A stretch of 64,000 bases of DNA, from NCBI RefSeq assembly GCF_036250065.1, contig NZ_CP109199.1, positions 5,828,001 through 5,892,000 on the forward strand, in the 5' to 3' direction. Under the pieces are notes generated by a model. It made no database searches. It was given only the letters and a program-made list of their open reading frames with translations, and was not told the origin of the DNA. Numbering within the stretch: position 1 is the stretch's first letter; each line of letters begins with the position of its first letter. This document shows, piece after piece, positions 53,515 through 62,135 of this stretch. The translations under genes and the position numbers were made by a program. Source of the stretch: Micromonospora sp. NBC_01699. GTDB lineage: Bacteria; Actinomycetota; Actinomycetes; Mycobacteriales; Micromonosporaceae.

Positions 53515-54950
53515 GGCGGCGGCTGACGTTGCTGGTCGCGGCGACCATGTGCCTGGTCCTGCTCGCCTTCCTGGTGCCGCTGGCGGTGCTGCTGCGCCGG
53601 GTCGCGGTGGACCGGGCGACCGCCGACGCCGGGGCCGCCGTGCAGAACATGGCCGCGTTGGTGGGCAGTGCCGATCCGGATGCGCTGCGGTTCAGCGTCG
53701 AGCAGGTCGCCGCCGAATCCCACCGGCCGGTTACCGTTTTCCTGGCGGATGGCTCGGTGCTCGGCACCCCCACGCCGCGTACGGACGCGGTCGCGCTGGC
53801 CGCGCGGGGCACGAGCGTGACGGTGAGCCGGCCGGACGGGCGGGAGATCGTGGTCGCGGTACAGCGCCGGCCGGGCGAGACCGCGGTGATCCGTACCTTC
53901 GTGACCTCGGCGGAACTGGACCGGGGCGTGGGTCGGGCGTGGCTGCTGCTCACCGCGCTCGGCGCCACCCTGCTACTGCTCGGGCTCGTTGTCGCCGACC
54001 GGCTGGCTCGAACGCTGGTCCGGCCGATCGCGGAGCTGTCCGCGGTGTCGCACCGGCTGGCCCGAGCCGACCTCTCCGCGCGGGCCACCCCGACCGGGCC
54101 ACCGGAACTGCGCGAGGTGGCCGGCGCGCTCAACCACCTCGCCGGCCGGATCCAGGAGTTGCTGCGCGACGAGCGCGAGCAGGTGGCCGACCTGTCGCAC
54201 CGGCTGCGTACGCCGCTGACGGCGCTACGGCTGGAGTCCGAGGCGCTGACCGACCGGGCCGAGGCGGCCAGGATCACCGCGGCGGTCGACGCGCTGGAAC
54301 GGGCCGTGACCGGGCTGATCCGGCAGGCCCGGCGGCACGGACCGACCGGCGTGGACGGCTGGTGCGACGCGACCCCGGTGCTCCGGGAGCGGGTCGAGTT
54401 CTGGTCGGCGCTGGCCGACGAGACCGACCGCCTGATCACGTCCGAGCTGGCGGCCGGGCCGCTGCCGGTGCGCCTCCCGACCGACGAACTCGCCGCGCTG
54501 GTGGACGCGCTGCTCGGCAACATCTTCGCGCACACCCCGGACGGCACCGGGTTCGCGGTCACGCTGGTCCGGCGCTCCGGCGGCGGGGCGGTACTGACCG
54601 TGGCGGACCGGGGACCGGGACTGCCCCGACCACTACTCGAACCCGGCCGTACGGGCACCTCGTCGCCACCGGAGACCGACCGCACGGCCGGCGGGGCGGT
54701 GGCCACCGGCAGCGCCGCGAGCAACGCCACCGGCACGGCGGCCGGGACGGTGCCGGCGCAGGTGCGGCGGGGCGGGAGTTTCGCCGGCTCGACCGGCCTG
54801 GGGCTGGACATCGCCCGCCGGGCGGCCCGGGACAGCGGCGGCGAGCTAAGGCTGGCCAACGATCCGTTCGGCGGGGCCAAAATCCGCGTCGAACTAGGCC
54901 CCCCACCACCCGCCCCACCCCCCACCGGCCCCCCAACAAGCAACCCCTAA
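53511..54950 (+). CDS. Sensor histidine kinase
   Basis: Membrane sensor of 479 residues, partner of the adjacent regulator. Two transmembrane helices (about 6-28 and 143-165) flank an extracellular sensor region, followed by HAMP. The phospho-acceptor is His230 in DLSHRLRTPLTAL. The ATPase has the N-box LGNIFAHTPDGTG, the G1 VADRGPGLPRP and the G2 GSTGLGLDIARRAARDSGG. Between G1 and G2 there is an unusually long Gly/Thr/Ala-rich insertion of about 50 residues in the ATP lid. The C-terminus is Pro-rich. A family B palindrome follows the stop. Signal unknown. Confidence 0.95.
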   Translation: MRRRLTLLVAATMCLVLLAFLVPLAVLLRRVAVDRATADAGAAVQNMAALVGSADPDALRFSVEQVAAESHRPVTVFLADGSVLGTPTPRTDAVALAARGTSVTVSRPDGREIVVAVQRRPGETAVIRTFVTSAELDRGVGRAWLLLTALGATLLLLGLVVADRLARTLVRPIAELSAVSHRLARADLSARATPTGPPELREVAGALNHLAGRIQELLRDEREQVADLSHRLRTPLTALRLESEALTDRAEAARITAAVDALERAVTGLIRQARRHGPTGVDGWCDATPVLRERVEFWSALADETDRLITSELAAGPLPVRLPTDELAALVDALLGNIFAHTPDGTGFAVTLVRRSGGGAVLTVADRGPGLPRPLLEPGRTGTSSPPETDRTAGGAVATGSAASNATGTAAGTVPAQVRRGGSFAGSTGLGLDIARRAARDSGGELRLANDPFGGAKIRVELGPPPPAPPPTGPPTSNP

Positions 54951-54979
54951 CCGTCGCCGCCCCCCACCACCGCTCTTCC

Positions 54980-55056
54980 CGCCGATCTTGCACTTGTGGC
55001 GCCCGAGTTAGGAGACTCGTCCGGATTTGTGTACGGCCACAAGTGCAAGATCGGCG
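54980..55056. repeat. Intergenic palindrome, family B, copy 1
   Basis: Perfect 21-base arms (54980-55000 and 55036-55056; core GATCTTGCACTTGTGG) enclose 35 bases with a small inner hairpin (CGAGT...ACTCG). The same family occurs, with the centre inverted, at 62036-62112. It lies between the kinase gene and the PepSY gene. Confidence 0.85.
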
Positions 55057-55212
55057 CGCTACTCGTTGTGCGGCGGGGGGAGGGGGGCGATGGGGGGCTG
55101 CGGGGCTTTACCGGGGTTTAGCGGTGGCGCAGCGCGGCGCTATCGGGTGGCGGGCGAACCTGTGGTCAACGCAGGCAGCCGAACCGACAGTAGGCCGCCG
55201 AGGAGGTTCGTG

Positions 55213-55728
55213 ATGACCCGCAAGACACTGATCCTGGTCGTGGGTGGCGTACTCGCCGTCGCCCTGGTCGGCACCGCGCTCGGCGCGGGCGCCGCCGAGC
55301 GGAGCACGGCCGGCGACGACACCGGCCGCCCCACCGCCGTCACGGGCACGGATCCGACCGGCCCCGAGCCCGACCCGACCGTCGCGGGCACCTCCGCCGA
55401 CCCGACCGGACCGCTCGCGCCGACGGACGCCGGCACCCCCACGGATCCGGGCACCCCGACGGATGCCACCTCCACCGGGGCGACCCGGCCCTCGGCGACG
55501 GCCGACCGGACCGGCCCCGCCACCGAGCGGGTGAGCCGGGACCTGGCGGTCGATATCGCCCGCCGGCACGTTGGCGGCGGCCAGCTCGACAAGGTCGAGG
55601 TGGAGCAGGAGCACGGCCGCCGGGTGTGGAGCGTACGGCTGGTGCAGGACGGCAACCGGGTACGCGTCGACGTCGACGCTGCCACCGGCCGGGTCACCCG
55701 CACCGAACGGAAGTCCGCCGACGACTGA
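55213..55728 (+). CDS. PepSY-domain exported protein
   Basis: Small exported or membrane-anchored protein of 171 residues. The N-terminal hydrophobic segment (LILVVGGVLAVALVGTALGA) is followed by a Pro/Thr/Asp-rich spacer (about 30-110) and one PepSY domain at the end (SRDLAVDIARRHVGGGQLDK, VWSVRLVQDGNRVRVDVDAA). PepSY domains often modulate proteases outside the cell (family knowledge); a subtilase is encoded convergently downstream. ATG 55213 is favoured over GTG 55210 because AGGAGG (55201-55206) has the better spacing. Confidence 0.87.
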   Translation: MTRKTLILVVGGVLAVALVGTALGAGAAERSTAGDDTGRPTAVTGTDPTGPEPDPTVAGTSADPTGPLAPTDAGTPTDPGTPTDATSTGATRPSATADRTGPATERVSRDLAVDIARRHVGGGQLDKVEVEQEHGRRVWSVRLVQDGNRVRVDVDAATGRVTRTERKSADD

Positions 55729-55741
55729 CCCAGCACACGGA

Positions 55742-55774
55742 TACGGGGAGCCGGCACCCGCCCGGCTCCCCGTA
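55742..55774. terminator. Bidirectional terminator between PepSY and subtilase genes
   Basis: Perfect 13-base stem TACGGGGAGCCGG (55742-55754) and complement at 55762-55774 with a seven-base loop, between convergent stops. Confidence 0.75.
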
Positions 55775-55816
55775 CTCGTCGGTGAGCTGTCGATCAGCTC
55801 AGCCGTACCGCCGGTC

Positions 55817-57046
55817 TCAGTTGACGACGAAGAGCAGCCGGTTCGGCGAACCGCTGCCGGGGCTGCCGACCACGTTCTGGGTCGCGTTGTCGTAGAGGTA
55901 GTTGCGCACCTGGGTCGGCGTGTACGACGGGTTGGCCGAGAGCACCAAGGCGGCGGCGCCGGCCACGTGCGGTGCGGCCATCGACGTACCGCTGATGCTG
56001 TTGGTGGCGGTGTTGCTGGTGTACCAGGCCGACGTGATCGACGAGCCCGGCGCGAAGATGTCCAGGCAGGTGCCGATGTTCGAGTACGACGCGCGGGCGT
56101 CGGTGCTGGTGGTGGCGCCGACGGTGATCGCCGAGGCGGTACGGGCCGGCGACGAGTTGCAGGCGTTGGCATTGGAGTTGCCGGCCGCCAGGGCGTACGT
56201 GACGCCGGAGCTGATCGAGCTGGCGACCGCGTTGTCCAGGGCGGTGCTGGCGCCGCCGCCGAGGCTCATGTTGGCCACCGCGGGCTTGACCGCGTTCTGG
56301 GTGACCCAGTTGACGCCGGCAATGACGCCCGCGTTGGTGCCGCTGCCGGAGCAGTTGAGCACCCGTACGCCGACCAGCCGGACCGCCTTGGCCACACCGT
56401 ACGCGCTGCCGCCGACGGTGCCGGCGACGTGCGTACCGTGCCCGTTGCAGTCGTCGGCCGAACCGCCGTCGACCGCGTCGTAGCCGCTGGTGGCCCGCCC
56501 GCCGAAGTCGTTGTGGGAGAACCGGATGCCGGTGTCGATAATGTACGCCCGCACGTTGCTGGCCGTGTTCGGGTACGTGTACGACTGGTTCAGCGGAAGG
56601 TTGCGCTGGTCGATCCGGTCCAGCCCCCAGGACGGCGGGTTGGTCTGGGTGGCGTTGATCGACACCACCTGGTCCTGCTCGACGTACGCGACGTCGGGGT
56701 GGGCGGCGAGGCGCTCGGCGGCCTTGGCGCTCAGCCGGGCCTCGAAGCCGTTGAGGGCCGCACCGTAGACCCGGGCCACGCTGCCGCCGTACTTGTCGGC
56801 GAGTGCGCCGGCCTTGGTCGGCACCGCCGCCGCAGCCCGTGCCGTGCCGGCGCTCGCGCCGACCGCGCCGTCCTTGAGGACCACGATGTAGCTGCCCGCG
56901 ACCGCGGTGGGGCTGCCCGCGAGTCGTACCTCGCCGGTTGCCGGTGCGGCGATCGCCGGGCTGCTGGTGGCTACCGCAGCGGTCGCCGACGCGATGAAGA
57001 TTCCGAGCGCCAGCCGGCGCGCGTAGCGCAAGTCCGCACGTGTCAT
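55817..57046 (-). CDS. Secreted subtilisin-like serine protease (S8)
   Basis: Extracellular protease of 409 residues made as a preproenzyme. It has a signal peptide (LALGIFIASATAAVATSSPA), an I9-type propeptide (SYIVVLKDG to RLAAHPDVAYVEQDQ) and a catalytic domain with Asp171 (AYIIDTGI), His203 (NGHGTHVAGT), oxyanion Asn290 (ALAAGNSN) and Ser355 (ISGTSMAAPH). Paired Cys residues fit disulfides of the proteinase K/aqualysin group. ATG 57046 has GGGAGGAG upstream. No C-terminal extra domain is present. Confidence 0.96.
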   Translation of the reverse strand: MTRADLRYARRLALGIFIASATAAVATSSPAIAAPATGEVRLAGSPTAVAGSYIVVLKDGAVGASAGTARAAAAVPTKAGALADKYGGSVARVYGAALNGFEARLSAKAAERLAAHPDVAYVEQDQVVSINATQTNPPSWGLDRIDQRNLPLNQSYTYPNTASNVRAYIIDTGIRFSHNDFGGRATSGYDAVDGGSADDCNGHGTHVAGTVGGSAYGVAKAVRLVGVRVLNCSGSGTNAGVIAGVNWVTQNAVKPAVANMSLGGGASTALDNAVASSISSGVTYALAAGNSNANACNSSPARTASAITVGATTSTDARASYSNIGTCLDIFAPGSSITSAWYTSNTATNSISGTSMAAPHVAGAAALVLSANPSYTPTQVRNYLYDNATQNVVGSPGSGSPNRLLFVVN

Positions 57047-57296
57047 CTTCCGACTCCTCCCTGATCGTCCGATCCTGGACTGATCGAGGTCAGTCTATGT
57101 AGAAAAATCATCGACGCTCTATATCGAAATCCTCATACCATGCGCCGTCCGGACCATCGGGGGGCCGGACGTTCGGCCACTGATCACCCCGGTCGCTCCG
57201 GGGGTAGCCGAGGCTGGACCCCACGCAATACTGTCTAGTAACGAACATTTAACGTGATGCCCGTCACGCACTCATATTCGGAAGGCTGACCCCCTC

Positions 57297-59123
57297 ATGG
57301 CTTTCGACCTCCCGTACCGGTCCGTCCCGGACATGTTCCTGAAGCGCGTCGCCGCCACGCCCGACCGGCAGGCGTTCGGCTACCCCGCGCCGGACGACTC
57401 CGGGCCGGCCTGGCTGACCTGGTCCCAGGTCGGCCAGCGGGCCAAGGCGGTCGCCGCCGGCCTGTGTGAACTCGGCGTCGGGCGGGAGGACCGGGTCGCC
57501 ATCCTGGCCGGCACCCGCCTCGACTGGGTCGTCGCCGACCTCGGCATCATGTGCGCGGGCGGCGCGACCACGACCGTCTACCCGACCACCGAGCCGGAGG
57601 ACGCGAGCTTCATCGTGGCCGACTCCGGCTCCCGGGTGCTGATCGCGGAGAACGCCACCCAGGCCGGGAAGATCGCCGGGGCGAACCTGCCCGCGCTGAC
57701 CCACGTCGTGCTGATCGACGGCGAGGCCGACCCGGCCGCGGCCGTACCCCAGCTCAGCCTCGCCGACCTGGAGATCCGGGGTACGCAGGTGCTCGACCAG
57801 GACCCCGAGCTGATCGAGCGGATCGTGGCGGAGATCGGCGGGGACGACCTGGCCACCCTGATCTACACCTCGGGCACCACCGGACAGCCGAAGGGCGTCG
57901 AGCTGCTGCACGCCGGTTGGGTCTGGGAGGGCGTACGCCAGGCCGAGTTCGAGCTGCTCCGGCCGGACGACCTGCAATACCTCTGGCTGCCGCTGTCGCA
58001 CTCGTTCGGCAAGACGCTGATCTGCGGCGTGATCCACGTCGGCCTGCCGACGTACGTCGACGGGCGGGTGGACAAGCTGGTCGAACTGCTGTCGGTGGTC
58101 CGGCCGACGCTGATGTGCGGCGCGCCCCGGGTCTTCGAGAAGGTCTACAACAAGGCGGTCACCACGGCCCAGTCCGGCGGCGGCGCCAAGGCGAAGATCT
58201 TCACCTGGGCGGTCCGGACCGGCAAGGAGAAGGTACGACTGGAGCAGGCCGGTCACCCGGTGCCCGGCGGGCTGGCGTTCCGGTACCGGGTGGCCGAGAA
58301 ACTCGTCTTCAGCAAGTTGCAGGCCCGACTCGGCGGCCGAATCCGGGTGCTGGTGTCCGGTGCCGCCCCGCTGAGCCCGGAGATCGGGGCGTTCTTCGCC
58401 GCCGCCAACCTGCCGATCTCGGAGGGCTACGGGCTGACCGAGACCAGCGCCGGCAACTTCGTCAACCGGCCCGGCCAGCTCCGGATCGGGACCGTGGGGC
58501 AGCCGCTCGGCGACCTGGAATGCAAGATCGACGCGGACGGCGAGGTGCTGCTCCGCGGGACCCCGGTGATGCGCGGCTACCACAACCTGCCGGCGGAGAC
58601 CGCCGAGGCGTTCACCGATGACGGCTTCTTCCGTACCGGGGACATCGGCGCGCTCGACGACCAGGGCTACCTGAAGATCACCGACCGGAAGAAGGACCTG
58701 GTCAAGACGTCCGGCGGCAAGTACATCGCGCCGAGCCACATCGAGGGCCTGTTCAAGGCGCTGTGTCCGTACACCTCGCAGGCGGTGGTGATCGGCCAGG
58801 CCCGCAACTACTGCGTCATGCTGGTCACCCTGGACCCGGACGCGATCGCCGGCTGGGCCGTCGGTGGCCCGCTGGCCGACAAGCCGTACGCCGAGATCGT
58901 CGGCTCCGCCGAGGTGCGCGCCATGGTCGACGGGTACGTCAAGGAACTGAACGGCAAGCTCAACCGCTGGGAGACGATCAAGAAGGTCACCATCCTGTCC
59001 CGTGACCTGACCATCGAGGACGGCGAACTGACCCCCTCCCTGAAGATCAAGCGCCGTGGTGTGGAGGCCAACTTCGCCGGCGAGATCGACCGGATGTACG
59101 AGGGCACGCTCGCCGAGATCTGA
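57297..59123 (+). CDS. Long-chain acyl-CoA synthetase (AMP-forming)
   Basis: Activates fatty acids to acyl-CoA through an acyl-AMP intermediate. The 608-residue protein has the AMP-binding P-loop LIYTSGTTGQPKGV, the motif EGYGLTETSAGNFVN, and the C-terminal hinge/adenylation motif FRTGDIGALDDQGYLKITDR followed by KDLVKTSGGKYIAP. It is of the FadD15-like type found across actinobacteria, with a cap on TrpE/Glu-rich helices absent in short-chain enzymes. ATG 57297 has GGAAGG upstream. The 250-base divergent region to the subtilase is relatively AT-rich and contains CGTGA...TCACG (57252-57267), which could bind a regulator. Confidence 0.95.
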   Translation: MAFDLPYRSVPDMFLKRVAATPDRQAFGYPAPDDSGPAWLTWSQVGQRAKAVAAGLCELGVGREDRVAILAGTRLDWVVADLGIMCAGGATTTVYPTTEPEDASFIVADSGSRVLIAENATQAGKIAGANLPALTHVVLIDGEADPAAAVPQLSLADLEIRGTQVLDQDPELIERIVAEIGGDDLATLIYTSGTTGQPKGVELLHAGWVWEGVRQAEFELLRPDDLQYLWLPLSHSFGKTLICGVIHVGLPTYVDGRVDKLVELLSVVRPTLMCGAPRVFEKVYNKAVTTAQSGGGAKAKIFTWAVRTGKEKVRLEQAGHPVPGGLAFRYRVAEKLVFSKLQARLGGRIRVLVSGAAPLSPEIGAFFAAANLPISEGYGLTETSAGNFVNRPGQLRIGTVGQPLGDLECKIDADGEVLLRGTPVMRGYHNLPAETAEAFTDDGFFRTGDIGALDDQGYLKITDRKKDLVKTSGGKYIAPSHIEGLFKALCPYTSQAVVIGQARNYCVMLVTLDPDAIAGWAVGGPLADKPYAEIVGSAEVRAMVDGYVKELNGKLNRWETIKKVTILSRDLTIEDGELTPSLKIKRRGVEANFAGEIDRMYEGTLAEI

Positions 59124-59160
59124 CCCCCCTCCGCGCTCGGCCGCTCCCCCGGCCGACGCC

Positions 59161-59214
59161 GATCAGGGGCTGCCCGACCGGTGGCGCACCCCGCCCGCCG
59201 AGCAGCCCCTGATC
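59161..59214. terminator. Bidirectional hairpin between fadD-like and MocR genes
   Basis: Perfect 13-base arms GATCAGGGGCTGC (59161-59173) and complement (59202-59214) lie between convergent genes. Confidence 0.65.
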
Positions 59215-59275
59215 CGGGTACCCGGATCGACCCGCCGTCACGCGACAAGCGCCGGCTCCCTACCGTGGGCAGCCG

Positions 59276-60736
59276 TCACGCGATGACCGCCGGCTCCCTC
59301 CACTGTGGACGGGACGCGGAGCGGTCCAGGTCGTAGCGGACCGCCGCGATCCGGTGCACCGCCTCGACCAGGTCGGCGGCCGGCAGGGTGAACGGCAGTC
59401 GCAGGAAACGTTCGAGGGTGCCGTCCAGCCCGAACCGGGGGCCGGGAGCCAGCCGTACGCCGACCTCCTCGGCGGCCCGGGACAGGGCGCTGGAGATCGG
59501 CCCGTCCAACTCGGCCCAGAGCGTCACCCCGCCCTGCGGCACGGTGATCTGCCAGTCCGGCAACGACTCACGCAACGCGCCGAGCAGGGCGTCGCGCTGC
59601 TCGGTCAGCTGGAGCCGGCGGGCGGCCACGATCGTCGCGGCGTCGGCGAGCAGGCGTACGGCGACCAGCTGGTCCAGCACCGGGCTGGCCATGTCGACCC
59701 CGACCCGGGCCGCGGCCAGCCGCTGTACCTGTGGTGCCGAGGCGCGTACCCAGCCGATCCGCAGGCCGCCCCAGTAGGGCTTGCTCATTCCGCCGATGGA
59801 GATCACTCGGGAGTGCCGGTCGAAGACCGCGGCCGGCGGTGGCATCGGGGCGCCGGTCAGCGGCAGGTCCACGAAGGACTCGTCGACGACCAGGTCGGTG
59901 CCGCCGGCGTGGGCCGCAGCGACCACCCGCTCGCGCAGGTCGGCCGACATCAGGTGCCCGGTCGGGTTCTGGAACTCCGGGATCAGGTAGGCCAGCCGCG
60001 GCCGGCTCTGGCGCAGCGCACTGAGCAGCAGTTCCGCGTCCCAGCCGGCACCACCGGGCGCCAGACCGTGGGTGGCGATGCGGGCCCGCCGCGCGGCCAG
60101 CGCGGCCAGCGCGTTGGGATAGGTCGGCGATTCGACCAGTACGCTGCCGCCGGTCGGCAGGGCCAGCCGGAGCACCAGGTCGAGTGCGTGCTGGGTGCCG
60201 CTGGTCACCATGATCTGCTCGGCGGTGGTCGGCAGTCCCCGTTCGGTGTAACCGGACGCGATCGCCTCGCGCAGTTCAACGATGCCGGTCGGGTGGTAAC
60301 CGGCCCCGCCGAGGTAGCGGGGCAGGTCCTCGGCGGCGGCGCGGGCGGCCGGCACCAGTTCGGCCGGCGCGGCGAGCGCGGCACAGCCCAGGTCGATCAT
60401 GTCGAGGTCGTCCTGCGGGGTCCAGAGACCGGAGCTGGCCACCCGGTGTCCGCCGGGCAGCATGGTCCAGCTCCCGGCGCCGCGCCGGCTGTTCAGGTGG
60501 CCGCTCTCGCGCAGTTCCCGGTACGCCGCGGTGACCGTGGTCCGACTGACCAGCAGCGCCTCGGCGAGTTCCCGCTCGGCGGGTAGCCGTACGCCCAGCG
60601 GCAGCCGGCCGTCGGCGAGCAGTCCGCGTACGGAGCTGGCGAGGGCGAGGTAGTCCGGGCTACGCCGGCGGCCCGGCAACGAATGCCACTGACCCAGCAG
60701 ACGAGCCAATTGTGTGCCACGCACCAGCACCGTCAT
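59276..60736 (-). CDS. MocR-type regulator, YczR-like (GntR HTH plus aminotransferase fold)
   Basis: PLP-binding transcription factor of 486 residues. The N-terminal GntR helix-turn-helix (RLPLGVRLPAERELAEALLV, SRTTVTAAYRELRESGHLNS) is joined to a fold-type I aminotransferase domain with the PLP Lys in IGGMSKPYWGGLRIGWV and the Asp of LVVDESF. Divergent pairing with a YczE-family membrane gene defines the YczR group (established knowledge), so it probably controls that gene. ATG 60736 is preferred to GTG 60742 for spacing from GAGGG. A diverged copy of its 3' end lies just past the stop (59235-59264). Confidence 0.93.
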   Translation of the reverse strand: MTVLVRGTQLARLLGQWHSLPGRRRSPDYLALASSVRGLLADGRLPLGVRLPAERELAEALLVSRTTVTAAYRELRESGHLNSRRGAGSWTMLPGGHRVASSGLWTPQDDLDMIDLGCAALAAPAELVPAARAAAEDLPRYLGGAGYHPTGIVELREAIASGYTERGLPTTAEQIMVTSGTQHALDLVLRLALPTGGSVLVESPTYPNALAALAARRARIATHGLAPGGAGWDAELLLSALRQSRPRLAYLIPEFQNPTGHLMSADLRERVVAAAHAGGTDLVVDESFVDLPLTGAPMPPPAAVFDRHSRVISIGGMSKPYWGGLRIGWVRASAPQVQRLAAARVGVDMASPVLDQLVAVRLLADAATIVAARRLQLTEQRDALLGALRESLPDWQITVPQGGVTLWAELDGPISSALSRAAEEVGVRLAPGPRFGLDGTLERFLRLPFTLPAADLVEAVHRIAAVRYDLDRSASRPQWREPAVIA

Positions 60737-60750
60737 GGCCACCCACCCTC

Positions 60751-60789
60751 AATTGGCTCTCTCGCTGGCCGCGAATTGGTACTTAGAGT
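60751..60789. promoter_or_regulatory. YczR/YczE divergent control region
   Basis: Two AATTGG repeats (CAATTGG at 60750-60756 and GAATTGG at 60773-60779) sit 23 bases apart between the divergent starts; a third, CCAATTG, lies inside the regulator gene near 60706. TAGAGT (60784-60789) is a -10 that ends seven bases before the YczE start. Regulator binding to the repeats is inferred. Confidence 0.45.
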
Positions 60790-60796
60790 GGCATCC

Positions 60797-61459
60797 GTGA
60801 CCGAGATTGGCAACCTTCGTGACCGGCTGACCCGACGCCTGGTCCAGCTCTTCGCCGGCCTGACCCTGTACGGCTTCAGCATGGCGTTGATGATCGAGTC
60901 GACGCTCGGCCTCGACCCGTGGGACGTCTTCCACCAGGGCCTCGCGGAACGCACCGGCCTCTCGTTCGGCACGGTGGTGATCGTGGTCGGCGCCCTGGTA
61001 CTGCTGCTCTGGATCCCGCTGCGGCAGCGCCCCGGCATCGGCACGATCGGCAACGTGGTGGTGATCGGCCTGGTGGTCGACGCCGGCCGGTACCTGCTGC
61101 CGACCCCGTCCCCGCTCGCCGCCCGGATCGGGTTCCTGGTCGCCGGCATCCTGCTCAACGGGGTGGCCACCGGCCTCTACCTGGGCGCCCGGCTCGGCCC
61201 CGGCCCCCGGGACGGGCTGATGACCGGCTTCGTCGCCCGCCGTCCGGGCCGCTCCATCCGCCTGGTCCGTACGGTCATCGAGGTGGGTGTGCTCGCGATC
61301 GGCGTACTGCTCGGTGGCACGATCGGCGTCGGCACCGTCGCCTACGCCCTGGCCATCGGGCCGCTCGCCCACCTGTTCATCCCGATGTTCCACATCCCGC
61401 CCACCGCCGCCGGACCCGCCCCCGGTCAGCCGGTCACGGCCACCGCCGGACCCGTATAG
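60797..61459 (+). CDS. YczE/YitT-family membrane protein
   Basis: Membrane protein of 220 residues with five hydrophobic segments: LVQLFAGLTLYGFSMALMIE, TVVIVVGALVLLLWIPLRQR, IGTIGNVVVIGLVVDAGRYL, IGFLVAGILLNGVATGLYLG and VIEVGVLAIGVLLGGTIGVG. The family motif around GLDPWDVFHQGLAERTGLSF is clear. Function unknown; the divergent MocR regulator is its likely controller. GTG 60797 is probably leaderless (TAGAGT seven bases before), with no ribosome binding site. Confidence 0.9.
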   Translation: MTEIGNLRDRLTRRLVQLFAGLTLYGFSMALMIESTLGLDPWDVFHQGLAERTGLSFGTVVIVVGALVLLLWIPLRQRPGIGTIGNVVVIGLVVDAGRYLLPTPSPLAARIGFLVAGILLNGVATGLYLGARLGPGPRDGLMTGFVARRPGRSIRLVRTVIEVGVLAIGVLLGGTIGVGTVAYALAIGPLAHLFIPMFHIPPTAAGPAPGQPVTATAGPV

Positions 61460-61562
61460 ATGAAGGTCATCGTCGCAGGTCCCGGCCGTGTACGAGGGTG
61501 AGGCGGGAAACACAGTCCCCACAATGGTTCCCTCCACGGCGATCACACGTCATCATTTCCCC

Positions 61563-62021
61563 ATGGGGGATGAGGGGTGGCGTTGGGCGGACGCCTGGAT
61601 CTTCGTGTCGCTCGTGATCGCCGGAGGCGCCGGTCGACACAGACGGTCCGCGACCACCCGACGACCCGAGGGCGTACGCCTGGCCGACGTCCTCTCCACC
61701 GCCGATCACCTCAACCACGCCATCCCCGGCCGACACGAGGTCGAGGCGGCCGTACGCCGGCTCGCCGGTGCCGAGCTGATCAACGTGGCGGACGGCTGGT
61801 TCCGGGTCACCCCGGCCGGCGAACAACTCTGGCGCACACGTCCACGCAACGGCCTGGCCAGCGCGGTCGAGACGGTGCACGCGGTGCTGAGCCGGCGAGC
61901 CGCTCCCGGCTCAGCCGACTGGGACCTCCACGAGGACGAGCACGCCGCGGCCGTACTGGAGTTCTCGGCCCGCACCAGCGTCCCCCGCCCCCGCCGCTCC
62001 CCCGAGAACGACCCGACCTGA
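61563..62021 (+). CDS. Hypothetical protein with possible winged-helix character
   Basis: Protein of 152 residues seen widely in actinobacteria but without known function, as far as I recognise. The start (GDEGWRWADAWIFVSLVIAG) is followed by VRLADVLSTADHLNHAIPGR and VEAAVRRLAGAELINVADGW, which look like a small winged helix with the wing RVTPAGEQLW. ATG 61563 is chosen as the family begins there; ATG 61524 would add 13 residues. No good ribosome binding site is present. A family B palindrome follows the stop. Confidence 0.75.
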   Translation: MGDEGWRWADAWIFVSLVIAGGAGRHRRSATTRRPEGVRLADVLSTADHLNHAIPGRHEVEAAVRRLAGAELINVADGWFRVTPAGEQLWRTRPRNGLASAVETVHAVLSRRAAPGSADWDLHEDEHAAAVLEFSARTSVPRPRRSPENDPT

Positions 62022-62035
62022 CCCACCGGACAGCG

Positions 62036-62112
62036 CGACGATCTTGCACTTGTGGTGGTACACAAACCCGGATGAGTGCCCCGATTCGGGCGCCACAACT
62101 GCAAGATCGTCG
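62036..62112. repeat. Intergenic palindrome, family B, copy 2
   Basis: Arms of 22 bases (62036-62057 and 62091-62112, 20 matches; core GATCTTGCACTTGTGG). The centre (TACACAAACCCGGATGAGT) matches the reverse complement of the centre of copy 1, so the element is inserted in the opposite orientation. It lies between convergent genes. Confidence 0.82.
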
Positions 62113-62135
62113 GAGAGGACCGGGGGACGCGGCGG

